In this document: piece after piece, positions 15,383-23,265 of the stretch | How positions within the stretch are numbered: the first letter of the stretch is position 1 | How the letters are laid out: the number at the start of each line of letters is the position of its first letter | Source of the DNA: Calidifontibacter indicus | Lineage (GTDB): Bacteria; Actinomycetota; Actinomycetes; Actinomycetales; Dermatophilaceae | Direction of reading: 5' to 3' | NCBI RefSeq assembly: GCF_003386865.1 | Contig: NZ_QTUA01000001.1 | Location: 372,001 to 436,000, forward strand | DNA: 64,000 nt | Program-made: the position numbers and the translations under genes | Notes under the pieces: generated by a model | The model's input: the letters and a program-made list of their open reading frames with translations, nothing else | Databases searched by the model: none | Told to the model about the DNA's origin: nothing

Positions 15383-16393
15383 ATGACAATCAGACTCGGA
15401 TACAAGGCATCCGCAGAGCAGTTCGGTCCGGCCGAACTCGTCGACCTCGGCGTTGCCGCCGAGCAGCACGGCATGCAGTCGGCGTTCGTGAGCGACCACT
15501 TCCAGCCGTGGCGGCACGAGGGCGGTCACGCGCCGTTCGCGATCTCCTGGATGTCGGCTGTCGGCGCCCGCACGTCCGACCTGGTGCTCGGCACGTCGGT
15601 GATGACCCCGACCTTTCGCTACAACCCGGCCGTCGTCGCACAGGCCTTCGCGACCATGGGGTGCATGTTCCCCGGACGCGTCGTGCTCGGCGTCGGCACC
15701 GGTGAGGCGCTCAACGAGATCGCCACCGGGTTCACGGGTGAGTGGCCCGAGTTCAAGGAGCGGTTCGCCCGGCTGCGCGAAGCCGTCCGCCTCATGCGCC
15801 AGTTGTGGAAGGGCGACGAGGTCACCTTCGAGGGCGACTACTACCGCACCGAGTCGGCGTCGATCTACGACGTGCCCGACGGCGGCATCCCGGTCTATGT
15901 CGCGGCCGGCGGGCCCACCGTCGCCAAGTACGCCGGACGTATGGGCGACGGTTTCATCTGCACCTCCGGCAAGGGCATGGGGCTCTACACCGACCAGCTG
16001 CTGCCGGCCGTGCGCGAGGGAGCCGACCTCGGCAAGGGCAGCTACGAGGCGCTCGACAAGATGATCGAGATCAAGCTGTCATACGACACCAACCCGACCG
16101 ATGCCCTTGAGAACACACGCTTCTGGGCGCCGCTGTCGCTGACGCCGGAACAGAAGCACAGCGTCGACTCACCGCGCGAGATGGAACGCCTCGCCGACGA
16201 GTTGCCGATCGAGCAGGTCGCCAAGCGGTGGATCGTCGCCTCGACCCCCGACGAGGTGGTCGAGCAGGTCAAGCCCTACGTCGACGCCGGGTTCAACCAC
16301 CTGGTCTTCCACGCTCCGGGTCACGACCAGCGCCGGTTCCTGGAGTTGTTCGAGCGCGACCTCGCGCAGCCGCTGCGCCGGCTCGGCGATTAA
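15383..16393 (+). CDS. fgd: F420-dependent glucose-6-phosphate dehydrogenase
   Basis: A 336-residue luciferase-fold enzyme that oxidizes glucose-6-phosphate to 6-phosphogluconolactone while reducing cofactor F420. The active-site residues known from mycobacterial FGD1 are present one position earlier: H39 and W43 in SDHFQPW, and E108 in [10 protein letters not shown]. Also visible are [18 protein letters not shown] and CTSGKGMG for phosphate binding. Length matches the family. The protein supplies F420H2 in the cytoplasm. No F420 biosynthesis gene is in the window, but the gene implies the organism makes F420. Divergent from the DUF4921 gene by 50 bases. Confidence 0.95.
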   Translation: MTIRLGYKASAEQFGPAELVDLGVAAEQHGMQSAFVSDHFQPWRHEGGHAPFAISWMSAVGARTSDLVLGTSVMTPTFRYNPAVVAQAFATMGCMFPGRVVLGVGTGEALNEIATGFTGEWPEFKERFARLREAVRLMRQLWKGDEVTFEGDYYRTESASIYDVPDGGIPVYVAAGGPTVAKYAGRMGDGFICTSGKGMGLYTDQLLPAVREGADLGKGSYEALDKMIEIKLSYDTNPTDALENTRFWAPLSLTPEQKHSVDSPREMERLADELPIEQVAKRWIVASTPDEVVEQVKPYVDAGFNHLVFHAPGHDQRRFLELFERDLAQPLRRLGD

Positions 16394-16397
16394 CCCC

Positions 16398-16450
16398 CCG
16401 CGAAGTTTGCAGTCCCCCGCGCGCGCCGCTTGTCCGGCAAACTTTCGCGG
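16398..16450. repeat. GCGAAAGTTTGC inverted repeat, copy 4
   Basis: CCGCGAAGTTTGC (16398-16410) pairs with GCAAACTTTCGCGG (16437-16450) apart from one bulged base. It lies between the convergent fgd and RsbW-like genes, two bases from the latter's stop codon. Confidence 0.7.
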
Positions 16451-16451
16451 A

Positions 16452-16880
16452 TTAGACGCGGCGGCGCGAGGGGCCGCCCATCGCGGCCCACACGGTGGTG
16501 CGGGAGTCTTCGTCGGCGACGCCCCACTCGTGGGCGAGCGAGCGGACGATGCGCAGGCCGCGTCCGCTGTTGGCCCACGGGGTCTGCGGCTTGGGGGCGG
16601 GGGCGTTGTCGCCGCCGCCGTCGCTGACCTCGATCTCGATGCGCGGCGGGCGCACCTTCCAGTGCACGCGAATGGTGCCGTCGGGCAGCGGCCGCCCGTG
16701 CAGGAGCGCGTTGGCGACGAGTTCGGAGACGACGGTTTCGGTTTCCTCGACGACGTCGTCGGGCACGAGGGAGTCCAAGAGGTCGTCGCGGAAGACCTGG
16801 CGCACCTCCGGCACGGAGTCGCTGGTGAAGGCGAGGCGTACGGTGCGCACCCAGGAGTCGTTCGAGGCGTCGTCGGTCAT
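16452..16880 (-). CDS. RsbW-like anti-sigma factor ATPase domain protein
   Basis: A 142-residue stand-alone HATPase_c_2 domain. The N-box ETVVSELVANALLHGR, the G1 motif EVSDGGGD and the G2 motif GRGLRIVRSLAHEWGV are all present. Relatives are RsbW/SpoIIAB-type serine kinases that bind an alternative sigma factor or phosphorylate an anti-sigma antagonist. In actinobacteria there are many such small proteins and most have no known partner. No sigma factor or antagonist is adjacent. It lies 49 bases downstream of the GDPD gene on the same strand and may be cotranscribed. Confidence 0.85.
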   Translation of the reverse strand: MTDDASNDSWVRTVRLAFTSDSVPEVRQVFRDDLLDSLVPDDVVEETETVVSELVANALLHGRPLPDGTIRVHWKVRPPRIEIEVSDGGGDNAPAPKPQTPWANSGRGLRIVRSLAHEWGVADEDSRTTVWAAMGGPSRRRV

Positions 16881-16929
16881 GGGGTGCAGTGTGTCATCAC
16901 GGCGGCCCTCCGCTCAAAGACAGGCGGGT

Positions 16930-17700
16930 TCAGGCGTCGCCAGCGGCTTCGTCGACGGCTTTGCGGACGGCGGCCGGCCGGTTGCTGATGATCGCGTCGA
17001 CCCCGAGTTCGAGACACAGCGCGATGTCTTCGGGTGAGTCGACCGTCCACACGTGCACCTGGTTGCCGTGAGCGTGGTGGCGTGCGACGAAGTCACGGTC
17101 GCGGCGCAGGATCGCGATGCCGGGGCCGGCGATCTTCACGCCGGTGGCGAGCGAGTTGCGGAATCGCGGCAGTTGCACCCCTTCGATGAGTTGCACCCGC
17201 TCCAGTTGCGGCATGAGTTTGGCGAACCGGCCGACGGCCAGCGACGAGAACGACATCAGTCGCACGTGCAGCGGAGCGGTCGCCGGGTCGAGCAGGTCGT
17301 ACTCCGCGAGCAGCCGCGCCAGGCTGCGCTCGATCTCGGCCGACTGGCGGGCCGGGTGCTTGGTCTCGACGACCAGTTGCACCTTGCGTGGGGCGGCCGC
17401 CAGCGACTCGATGAGCGCGCGCAGCGTGAGCACCTCCGCCGTGTGCTCCTGCCCCTTCCACGAGCCCCAGTCGAAGGCCCGCAATTGCTCCAAACTCAGC
17501 TGCGACACAACGCCTTTGCCGGTGCTGGTGCGGTCGAGGGTGCGGTCGTGCACACAGACGAGGTGGCCGTCGGCCGACAGCCGCACATCGCACTCCACGC
17601 CGTCCGCGCCGTCGGTCACCGCCTGCTCGTAGGCGCGCAGGGTGTGCTCGGGGTGTTGCTCGCTGGATCCGCGGTGCGCGATCACGAGGGGTTTGGTCAC
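16930..17700 (-). CDS. glycerophosphodiester phosphodiesterase family protein
   Basis: A 256-residue cytoplasmic GDPD TIM-barrel enzyme, expected to cleave glycerophosphodiesters to glycerol-3-phosphate and an alcohol. The catalytic set is visible: AHRGSSEQHPEHT (H9, R10, E), GVECDVRLSADGHLVCVHD (E, D and the second His), and VETKHP. The C-terminus has the usual VHVWTVDSPEDI and GVDAIISNRPA. GTG 17700 is chosen because the conserved domain begins five residues later; the longer open frame upstream has no homology. No signal peptide, so it acts on internal lipid breakdown products. Confidence 0.92.
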   Translation of the reverse strand: MTKPLVIAHRGSSEQHPEHTLRAYEQAVTDGADGVECDVRLSADGHLVCVHDRTLDRTSTGKGVVSQLSLEQLRAFDWGSWKGQEHTAEVLTLRALIESLAAAPRKVQLVVETKHPARQSAEIERSLARLLAEYDLLDPATAPLHVRLMSFSSLAVGRFAKLMPQLERVQLIEGVQLPRFRNSLATGVKIAGPGIAILRRDRDFVARHHAHGNQVHVWTVDSPEDIALCLELGVDAIISNRPAAVRKAVDEAAGDA

Positions 17701-17802
17701 GGGATAAGTCTGGCGGGTCGCGATCGCGGTCGGTCGATAGCCCTGCCGGCCCGTTCGACCGACGTCCGATCGAGGAGCGACGATCTGACAGAGTGAGCGC
17801 CC

Positions 17803-18795
17803 ATGAGCGACGAAGTGGAGTTCGTGCACGAGGGCGTGCTCGGCCGGATCGTGCTGAACCGGCCGCGAGCGCTCAACGCGCTGACGCTGGGGATGGTCAC
17901 CGCGGTCGACGAGCAATTGCAGCGGTGGGCCGACGACGACGCGGTGCGCACGGTGTCGATCGAGGGTGCCGGCGAGCGGGGCCTGTGTGCCGGTGGGGAC
18001 GTCGTCGCGGTGCGCCGCGCGGTGCTCGCGGGCGAGGAGGGCCAGGAGTTCTTCGTGACCGAGTACGCGATGAACTCACGGTTCGCGAGCTTCCCGAAAC
18101 CGGTCGTCGCGTTTCAGGACGGCTTCGTGCTGGGTGGCGGTGTCGGGGTGTCGGCGCACTGCACCGTGCGCCTGGCGACCGAGCGCACGAAGCTCGCGAT
18201 GCCCGAGACGATCATCGGTTTCTTCCCCGACGTCGGCGCGATGCACCTGCTCGCCGCGGCGCCCGGCGAGCTCGGCACCCACCTCGCGCTCACCGGTGCC
18301 ACGATCACCGGCGCGGACGCGGTCTACGCCGGCATGTCCGACGCGGTCATCGATGCGGACGCGTGGCCGCGAGTGCTCGAGGCGCTCGCCGCCGGCGACG
18401 AGGCACGCTACGAATCCCGTTCGGCCACCAGCGAACTCGCCGATCACCAGGGCTGGATCGACGAGTGTTACGCCGGCGACGACGCGACGGCGATCCTCGA
18501 CCGGTTGCGCGCCCACTGCGACCCGGCGGCCCGCGCGGCTGCCGGCCTGATCGAGCAGCGTTCGCCCTGGTCGGTGTCGGTGACGCTGGCCGCACTGCGG
18601 CGCGCCGCCTCGATGCCGACCGTCGACGAGGTGCTCGCCCAAGACCTGCGGTTGGCCCGGGTCACCACGCATCACCCCGACTTCGCCGAGGGGGTGCGTG
18701 CCCAACTCGTCGACAAGGACCACGCCCCGCGGTGGACGCACGCGTCGCTCGCCGACGTGCCGTCCGGCGAGGTGGCGGCGGCCTTCGCCGACTGA
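17803..18795 (+). CDS. crotonase-fold 3-hydroxyisobutyryl-CoA hydrolase-like protein
   Basis: A 330-residue crotonase superfamily protein of the HIBYL-CoA hydrolase subgroup. Signatures: LNRPRALNALTLGMV, GLCAGGDVVAVRRA (first oxyanion segment), FQDGFVLGGGVGVSAHCTVRLAT (second oxyanion segment) and MPETIIGFFPDVGAMH with the Glu and Asp used in catalysis. The C-terminus (AALRRAASMPTVDEVLAQDLRL ... EGVRAQLVDKDHAPRW) is diagnostic for the hydrolase subgroup. Likely role: thioester hydrolysis in valine catabolism, in the cytoplasm. Other valine genes are not adjacent, so a different acyl-CoA cannot be excluded. Confidence 0.85.
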   Translation: MSDEVEFVHEGVLGRIVLNRPRALNALTLGMVTAVDEQLQRWADDDAVRTVSIEGAGERGLCAGGDVVAVRRAVLAGEEGQEFFVTEYAMNSRFASFPKPVVAFQDGFVLGGGVGVSAHCTVRLATERTKLAMPETIIGFFPDVGAMHLLAAAPGELGTHLALTGATITGADAVYAGMSDAVIDADAWPRVLEALAAGDEARYESRSATSELADHQGWIDECYAGDDATAILDRLRAHCDPAARAAAGLIEQRSPWSVSVTLAALRRAASMPTVDEVLAQDLRLARVTTHHPDFAEGVRAQLVDKDHAPRWTHASLADVPSGEVAAAFAD

Positions 18796-18822
18796 ACCAC
18801 CCCGGTGGGGTGGGTTGGGGTC

Positions 18823-20286
18823 TCAGGAACCGAGTTCGGCAACCAACTCCGCCACGACGGTCGGGTCGTGGAACTCCACGTCGCCCTCGGGCAGGTGTTG
18901 CACCCGTTCGTGCCCCTTGCCGGCGACCACCACGACGTCGCCTGGCCGCGCCTGGGCGAGCGCCTGCCGGATCGCTTCGCGCCGGTCGAGCACGATCGTG
19001 GTGTCGGCCGGGTCGGCGCCGGCCATCACCTCGTCGGCGATGGCTGCGGGGCTCTCGGAGTAGGAGTCGTCGGTGGTGATGATGTTGACGTCGCCGAGCC
19101 GCGAGGCGACCTCGCCCATCGGTGCGCGCTTGCCCGGATCGCGTTCTCCCGCAGCGCCGTACACGACAATCAGTCGGGCATCGTCGCCCCGCGCATCGGT
19201 CACCTCACGGGCCACCTCGAGCAGCGCGCGCAGCGCGTCGTCGGTGTGTGCGTAGTCGACAACGGCCTCGAACCCGAGCCGCTCGGGCACGGCCACCCGC
19301 TCGAACCGTCCGGGCACCTGCGGGATGGTGCGCACCGCGCCGACGAGCGTGTCGACGTCCATGCCCATCTCCAGCAGCACCGCCGACGCGCCGGCCACGT
19401 TGTGCACGTTGTAGTCGCCGAGCAGCGGGGTGTGCAGCGAAAGTGACTGTGCCGCAGGGGTGTGCAACGTGAAGCTGGTGCCTGCACCCTCGAACCGCAC
19501 GTCGTCGACGCGGTAGTCGGCGTCTGACGCCTCGCCGTAGCCGAGCGTGCCGGGCACCTCGGCGACGATCCGGCGTCCGTAGTCGTCATCGACGTTGACC
19601 AGCTTCGGGCCTTCGGTGCGTTCGAAGAGCGTGCGCTTGGTGCGGTAGTAGTCCTCCATGTCCGGGTGAAAGTCGAGGTGGTCGCGGGTGAGGTTGGTGA
19701 AAAGGGCTGCCGCGTAACGGGTTCCGAGCACCCGGTGCAGGGCGAGGCCGTGCGAGCTGGTCTCGAGCACGACGTGCTTCGCGCCGCCGTCGAGCATCCG
19801 ACGCAGGTTGCCCTGCACCGTCGGCGCCTCCCCCGTGGTGCGGACGGCAGGCTCCCGGTGGGTGCCGATCACGATCTCGGCGGTGGTCAGCAGTCCGGTC
19901 GACCGTTCGCCGTACGCCGTGCTCAGAATGCCGTGCAGCACATACGAACTCGTGGTCTTGCCGTTGGTGCCGGTGACGCCGTAGACGGTCAGGTCGTGCG
20001 ACGGGTTGCCGGCGAACTCGCAGGCCAGCTGCGCCAGGGCCACCCGGGCGTCGGGCACGACCGCGGTCGGCACACCGTCGATGGGCTGCTGCGCCACGAC
20101 GAGCCGCGCGCCCCGGGCCATCGCGTCGGGGGCGTATTTCGCACCGTCACTGGTGAATCCCTTGATCGCGACGAACACCCCACCGGGCACGACCTGGTCG
20201 GAGGCGTTGGTGACGGCGGTGAACTCGCCCTCCACAGGCACGTCGGTTTGCAGCACAGCGGCGATGTCGGCGGATGTCAGCGGCAC
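18823..20286 (-). CDS. murE: UDP-MurNAc-tripeptide synthetase
   Basis: A 487-residue Mur ligase that adds the third amino acid to UDP-MurNAc-L-Ala-D-Glu. Present: GVTGTNGKTTSSYVL (ATP site), the DYYRTKRTLF lysine that is carbamylated in Mur ligases, DYAHTDDALR and GAAGERDPGKRAPM. The substrate loop reads TTDDSYSESP instead of the DNPR typical of meso-diaminopimelate enzymes, so the arginine that holds meso-DAP is missing. L-lysine or another diamino acid is inferred. It is unusual that murE stands alone, without ftsI or murF, so the dcw cluster is elsewhere or this is a second copy. GTG start at 20286. Confidence 0.92.
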   Translation of the reverse strand: MPLTSADIAAVLQTDVPVEGEFTAVTNASDQVVPGGVFVAIKGFTSDGAKYAPDAMARGARLVVAQQPIDGVPTAVVPDARVALAQLACEFAGNPSHDLTVYGVTGTNGKTTSSYVLHGILSTAYGERSTGLLTTAEIVIGTHREPAVRTTGEAPTVQGNLRRMLDGGAKHVVLETSSHGLALHRVLGTRYAAALFTNLTRDHLDFHPDMEDYYRTKRTLFERTEGPKLVNVDDDYGRRIVAEVPGTLGYGEASDADYRVDDVRFEGAGTSFTLHTPAAQSLSLHTPLLGDYNVHNVAGASAVLLEMGMDVDTLVGAVRTIPQVPGRFERVAVPERLGFEAVVDYAHTDDALRALLEVAREVTDARGDDARLIVVYGAAGERDPGKRAPMGEVASRLGDVNIITTDDSYSESPAAIADEVMAGADPADTTIVLDRREAIRQALAQARPGDVVVVAGKGHERVQHLPEGDVEFHDPTVVAELVAELGS

Positions 20287-20340
20287 CCGGCGAGCCTAAC
20301 GCGGCCGACGGCGTGGCACGGCGATGGCAATAATGAGCGC

Positions 20341-21219
20341 GTGTACGTCGCGGCGCTGATCCTGCTCGCGGTGCTGCTGGCGTGGCCCGTGCCCCGGCTG
20401 CTGCCGCGGGTGACTGCGCTGCGCGCGGCGCCGGCCGCTGCGACCCTGTTGTGGCAGTGCGTCTCGCTCGCCGCGATCGCGGCCGGTCTCCTCGCGGCAC
20501 CGCTGGCCGTGCTCATCCAGGCGCGGGCGACGTCGGGACGCCACGACCCCGAGCCCGGTCAGCACCTTCCGCTGCTCGTCGCGGGCCTCGCCGTCACCGC
20601 GTTCGTCGCCGGACGGCTGCTGCTGAAGGCCCACCTGGTCGGCACCGATCTGCGCCGCGGCCGCAAGGAACACACCGAACTCGTCGACCTCATCGGGGTC
20701 GACGACGCCGTGCTCGGCGAGCACGTGAAGGTACTCACCCACCCGACACCGACCGCCTACTGCGTGCCCGGTTCCCGCAAACGCGTCGTGCTCACCAAGG
20801 GCACCCTCGACGCGCTCGACGCCGACCAAGTCGCGGCCGTCCTCGCTCACGAGCGGGCACACCTGCGGCAGCGGCACGACCTGGTGCTCGAGTTCTTCAC
20901 CGTGCTGCACACCGCCGTGCCCACCTGGATCCGCAGCACCGCCGGCATGGGCGAGGTGAAACTGCTCATCGAGCTGTTGGCCGACCGGTGGGCCGCCACC
21001 GTGGTCGGACGCCGTCCGCTGGCCACGGCGATGCTGGCGCTCGCCAGCGGCAGCCACCCGACGTCGGCACTCGGCGCGGGCGACGACGCGGTCATCCGCA
21101 TCGAGGTGCTGGCCGCCGACGGACGCCACCGGTTGCGCGTCTGCCTGCTCGCGGTGCTCGCGTCGGTGGTGGTGTTGCAACTACCGATCGCGTTGGCCGT
21201 CCTGACCATCGTCGGCTGA
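20341..21219 (+). CDS. M56 family membrane metallopeptidase
   Basis: A 292-residue integral membrane peptidase like the protease part of BlaR1/MecR1. Transmembrane segments lie at ~1-22, ~40-62 and ~78-98, then the zinc motif HERAH (H170, E171, H174) in VAAVLAHERAHLRQRHD with the third ligand probably in LLADRWA, and a last helix at the C-terminus. There is no penicillin-sensor domain, so the signal is unknown. Such proteins cleave a BlaI-type repressor, and one is encoded convergently 17 bases away (21236-21622), which makes a two-part regulatory unit likely. GTG 20341 is chosen; the frame is open upstream but overlaps murE. Confidence 0.85.
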   Translation: MYVAALILLAVLLAWPVPRLLPRVTALRAAPAAATLLWQCVSLAAIAAGLLAAPLAVLIQARATSGRHDPEPGQHLPLLVAGLAVTAFVAGRLLLKAHLVGTDLRRGRKEHTELVDLIGVDDAVLGEHVKVLTHPTPTAYCVPGSRKRVVLTKGTLDALDADQVAAVLAHERAHLRQRHDLVLEFFTVLHTAVPTWIRSTAGMGEVKLLIELLADRWAATVVGRRPLATAMLALASGSHPTSALGAGDDAVIRIEVLAADGRHRLRVCLLAVLASVVVLQLPIALAVLTIVG

Positions 21220-21235
21220 GGCGCCGCGGGGTGGG

Positions 21236-21622
21236 TCACATCTTGGCGATGGCCGCCTTGATGCGATCGACGTCGCCGGCCGACATGTCCTGCAGGAAGT
21301 GCAGCACGGCGTCCGACTCCTGACCCTCGCCGCCCCAGTCGGCGAGGGTCTCGCGCAGCGCCTGCGCGGTGAGCTCCTCGCGGGTGGCCGAGGCGGAGTA
21401 GCGCCAGGCCCGGCCGTCGCGTTCGCGCGAGGTGAGGCCCTTCTTGGCGAGCCGGTCGGCCACGGTCATCACCGTGGTGTAGGCGCGCTTCTTGCCGTCG
21501 GTGGCCTCGAGTTGCTCGGCGATCTGCCGCACCACCAGCGGTTCGTCGCTGGCCCACAGGCACTCCATGATCGCGCGCTCGAGGTCGCCGAGTCCGTTGG
21601 CGGTTGCGATTTCGCGAGTCAT
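21236..21622 (-). CDS. BlaI/MecI/CopY family transcriptional repressor
   Basis: A 128-residue winged-helix repressor. GDLERAIMECLWASDEPLVVRQIAEQL and KRAYTTVMTVADRLAKKGL are the DNA-binding region; GRAWRYSASATREELTAQAL marks the junction to the dimerization helices where M56 peptidases cut. ATG 21622 overlaps the cydC stop codon by four bases (ATGA), with GGGATGG upstream, so it is translationally coupled to the end of cydABDC. An alternative ATG at 21631 is in frame. It is convergent with an M56 peptidase gene. Control of its own cyd operon is a reasonable inference. Confidence 0.9.
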   Translation of the reverse strand: MTREIATANGLGDLERAIMECLWASDEPLVVRQIAEQLEATDGKKRAYTTVMTVADRLAKKGLTSRERDGRAWRYSASATREELTAQALRETLADWGGEGQESDAVLHFLQDMSAGDVDRIKAAIAKM

Positions 21623-23265
21623 GACATCCATCCCGTCGTTACGTGCTCCGATGAGCTGTAGTAATTGGTCAACTTTACGACCCGGTCGGCCCGGGCGGTG
21701 CCCACGGCTTGGTGCGCAACCAGGATCACCGTGCGTCCGGCGGTCGCGGAGTGCAGGTCGTCGAGCACCGCGCGAGCCGTCGGGGTGTCGAGGTGGGCGA
21801 CCGGTTCGTCGAGCAACACCACCGGGCGCTGCGACAACACCGCGCGGGCGATGCCGAGCCGTGCCCGCTCGCCGCCGGAGACCCCCCGCTGCCCGTCGCC
21901 GATCTCGGTGTCCAGTCCGTCGGGCAGCGCCGCGAGCCAGCGGCCGAGGCCGGCCTGCACCAGCGCGCCCGCCACGTCCTTGTCCGACGCGTCCGGACGG
22001 GCCAGCAACAGGTTGGCCCGCACGGTGCCCACGAAGATGTGCGGCTCGTCGTCGACCACCGCGAACAGCTCCCGGACGCCGTGCAGCGACAGGCTGCGCA
22101 CCTCGCGTCCGTCAACCAGGTAGGAGCCCGACGCCGGGTCGAGGTGGCGGGCGAACACCGCGACCAGGGTCGACTTGCCGCTGCCGTTGGGTCCGGTGAT
22201 CGTGACGTGCTCACCGGGCGCGACGGCCAGGTCGATGGGTTCGAGGTGGGTCGCCTCGCCGGTCCACGACGCACCCACGCCCTGCAGTTCGAGGCTTGGA
22301 GCGGTGGAGGCGACCGGGTCGGCCGCGCCGCCGTGCACCGCCGATTGCTGGTCGAGCAGCTGCCCGAGCCGGTTCTGTGCCGCACGTCCGCGGGCGAGAG
22401 CACCGACGGCGTCCGGAATCAGGCCGAGCACGTCGCCGAGCGCGAGCGGCATGAAGACCAGCATCGCGGCGACTGCCGTGTCGAGGTCTCCCGCGACCAC
22501 CGGGTCGTAGAGCAGGTAGGCCAGCGCGACGGTCGCAACACCGGTGAGCAACAACGACATTCCGATGCCCACCGACCGGCCGCGGGCCTGCGAACGGGTG
22601 GCTCGGGCGAGCTCCTGCTGGGCCTCGTCGTTCCAGCGCAGCGCCTCGTCCGAGGCACCGATCGCTTGCAGCTCGGTGGGGTTGGCGGCGGCGAGGTGAG
22701 CAGCGCGTTGCACCAGGCCGCGGGCCTGCAGCACGTGCTGCTGACCGCGTCGTTCGAGCAGCAGGTCGAGCAACCCGACCAGCACGGCCGCGGCGCAGAA
22801 GACCACCAGCACGACCCCGGCGATCGGCGCGACGACGAAGGCCACGATCACGGCGGCGGTCGAGGCGACGAGGGTCGCGACGAGCGGCACGGCCGTGCGC
22901 ACCTGCAAGTCGACCACGTCGTCGAGGTCGCGCACGACGCCGGTGAGCAGGTCGGCCCGGCGGCGGCGTCCGAGACGCGCGGGGGTCAACGGGATGAGCC
23001 GCCGATAGACCTCGGTTCGCCTGTGCCGCAACGTGTTCAGCGCCGAATCGTGCGACATCACCCGCTCGGCGTAGCGGAACACCGGGCGGCCCATGCCGAA
23101 CGCGCGAACCCCGACCACCGCCGTCAGCAGGGTGAGGATCACCGGGTGTTTCGAGGCCTGCACGATGAGCCAGCCTGAGGTGGCGGTGAGGAAGACGCCG
23201 CACCCGACAGCGAGGCCGCCGATGATGCCGGCCAGCACGATGCGGGGTTCGAGGACGCGTCTCAT
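21619..23265 (-). CDS. cydC: thiol reductant ABC exporter subunit CydC
   Basis: A 548-residue fused membrane/ATPase subunit. Six transmembrane helices occupy ~1-300. The nucleotide-binding domain has TITGPNGSGKSTLVAVF (Walker A), VSGGERARLGIARAVLS (signature) and VVLLDEPVAHLDTPTA (Walker B, D-loop). With CydD it exports glutathione or cysteine-type thiols, or in recent work haem, needed to assemble cytochrome bd. The start ATG overlaps the cydD stop by four bases, and its own stop overlaps blaI. One plus-strand TTCGCCTGTGCCGCAAC copy lies at 23016-23032. Confidence 0.93.
   Translation of the reverse strand: MRRVLEPRIVLAGIIGGLAVGCGVFLTATSGWLIVQASKHPVILTLLTAVVGVRAFGMGRPVFRYAERVMSHDSALNTLRHRRTEVYRRLIPLTPARLGRRRRADLLTGVVRDLDDVVDLQVRTAVPLVATLVASTAAVIVAFVVAPIAGVVLVVFCAAAVLVGLLDLLLERRGQQHVLQARGLVQRAAHLAAANPTELQAIGASDEALRWNDEAQQELARATRSQARGRSVGIGMSLLLTGVATVALAYLLYDPVVAGDLDTAVAAMLVFMPLALGDVLGLIPDAVGALARGRAAQNRLGQLLDQQSAVHGGAADPVASTAPSLELQGVGASWTGEATHLEPIDLAVAPGEHVTITGPNGSGKSTLVAVFARHLDPASGSYLVDGREVRSLSLHGVRELFAVVDDEPHIFVGTVRANLLLARPDASDKDVAGALVQAGLGRWLAALPDGLDTEIGDGQRGVSGGERARLGIARAVLSQRPVVLLDEPVAHLDTPTARAVLDDLHSATAGRTVILVAHQAVGTARADRVVKLTNYYSSSEHVTTGWMS
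23016..23032 (+). repeat. TTCGCSTGTGCSGCAAC motif, copy 3
   Basis: TTCGCCTGTGCCGCAAC inside cydC, identical to copy 2 but read in a different codon frame (ACG TTG CGG CAC AGG). Confidence 0.4.
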
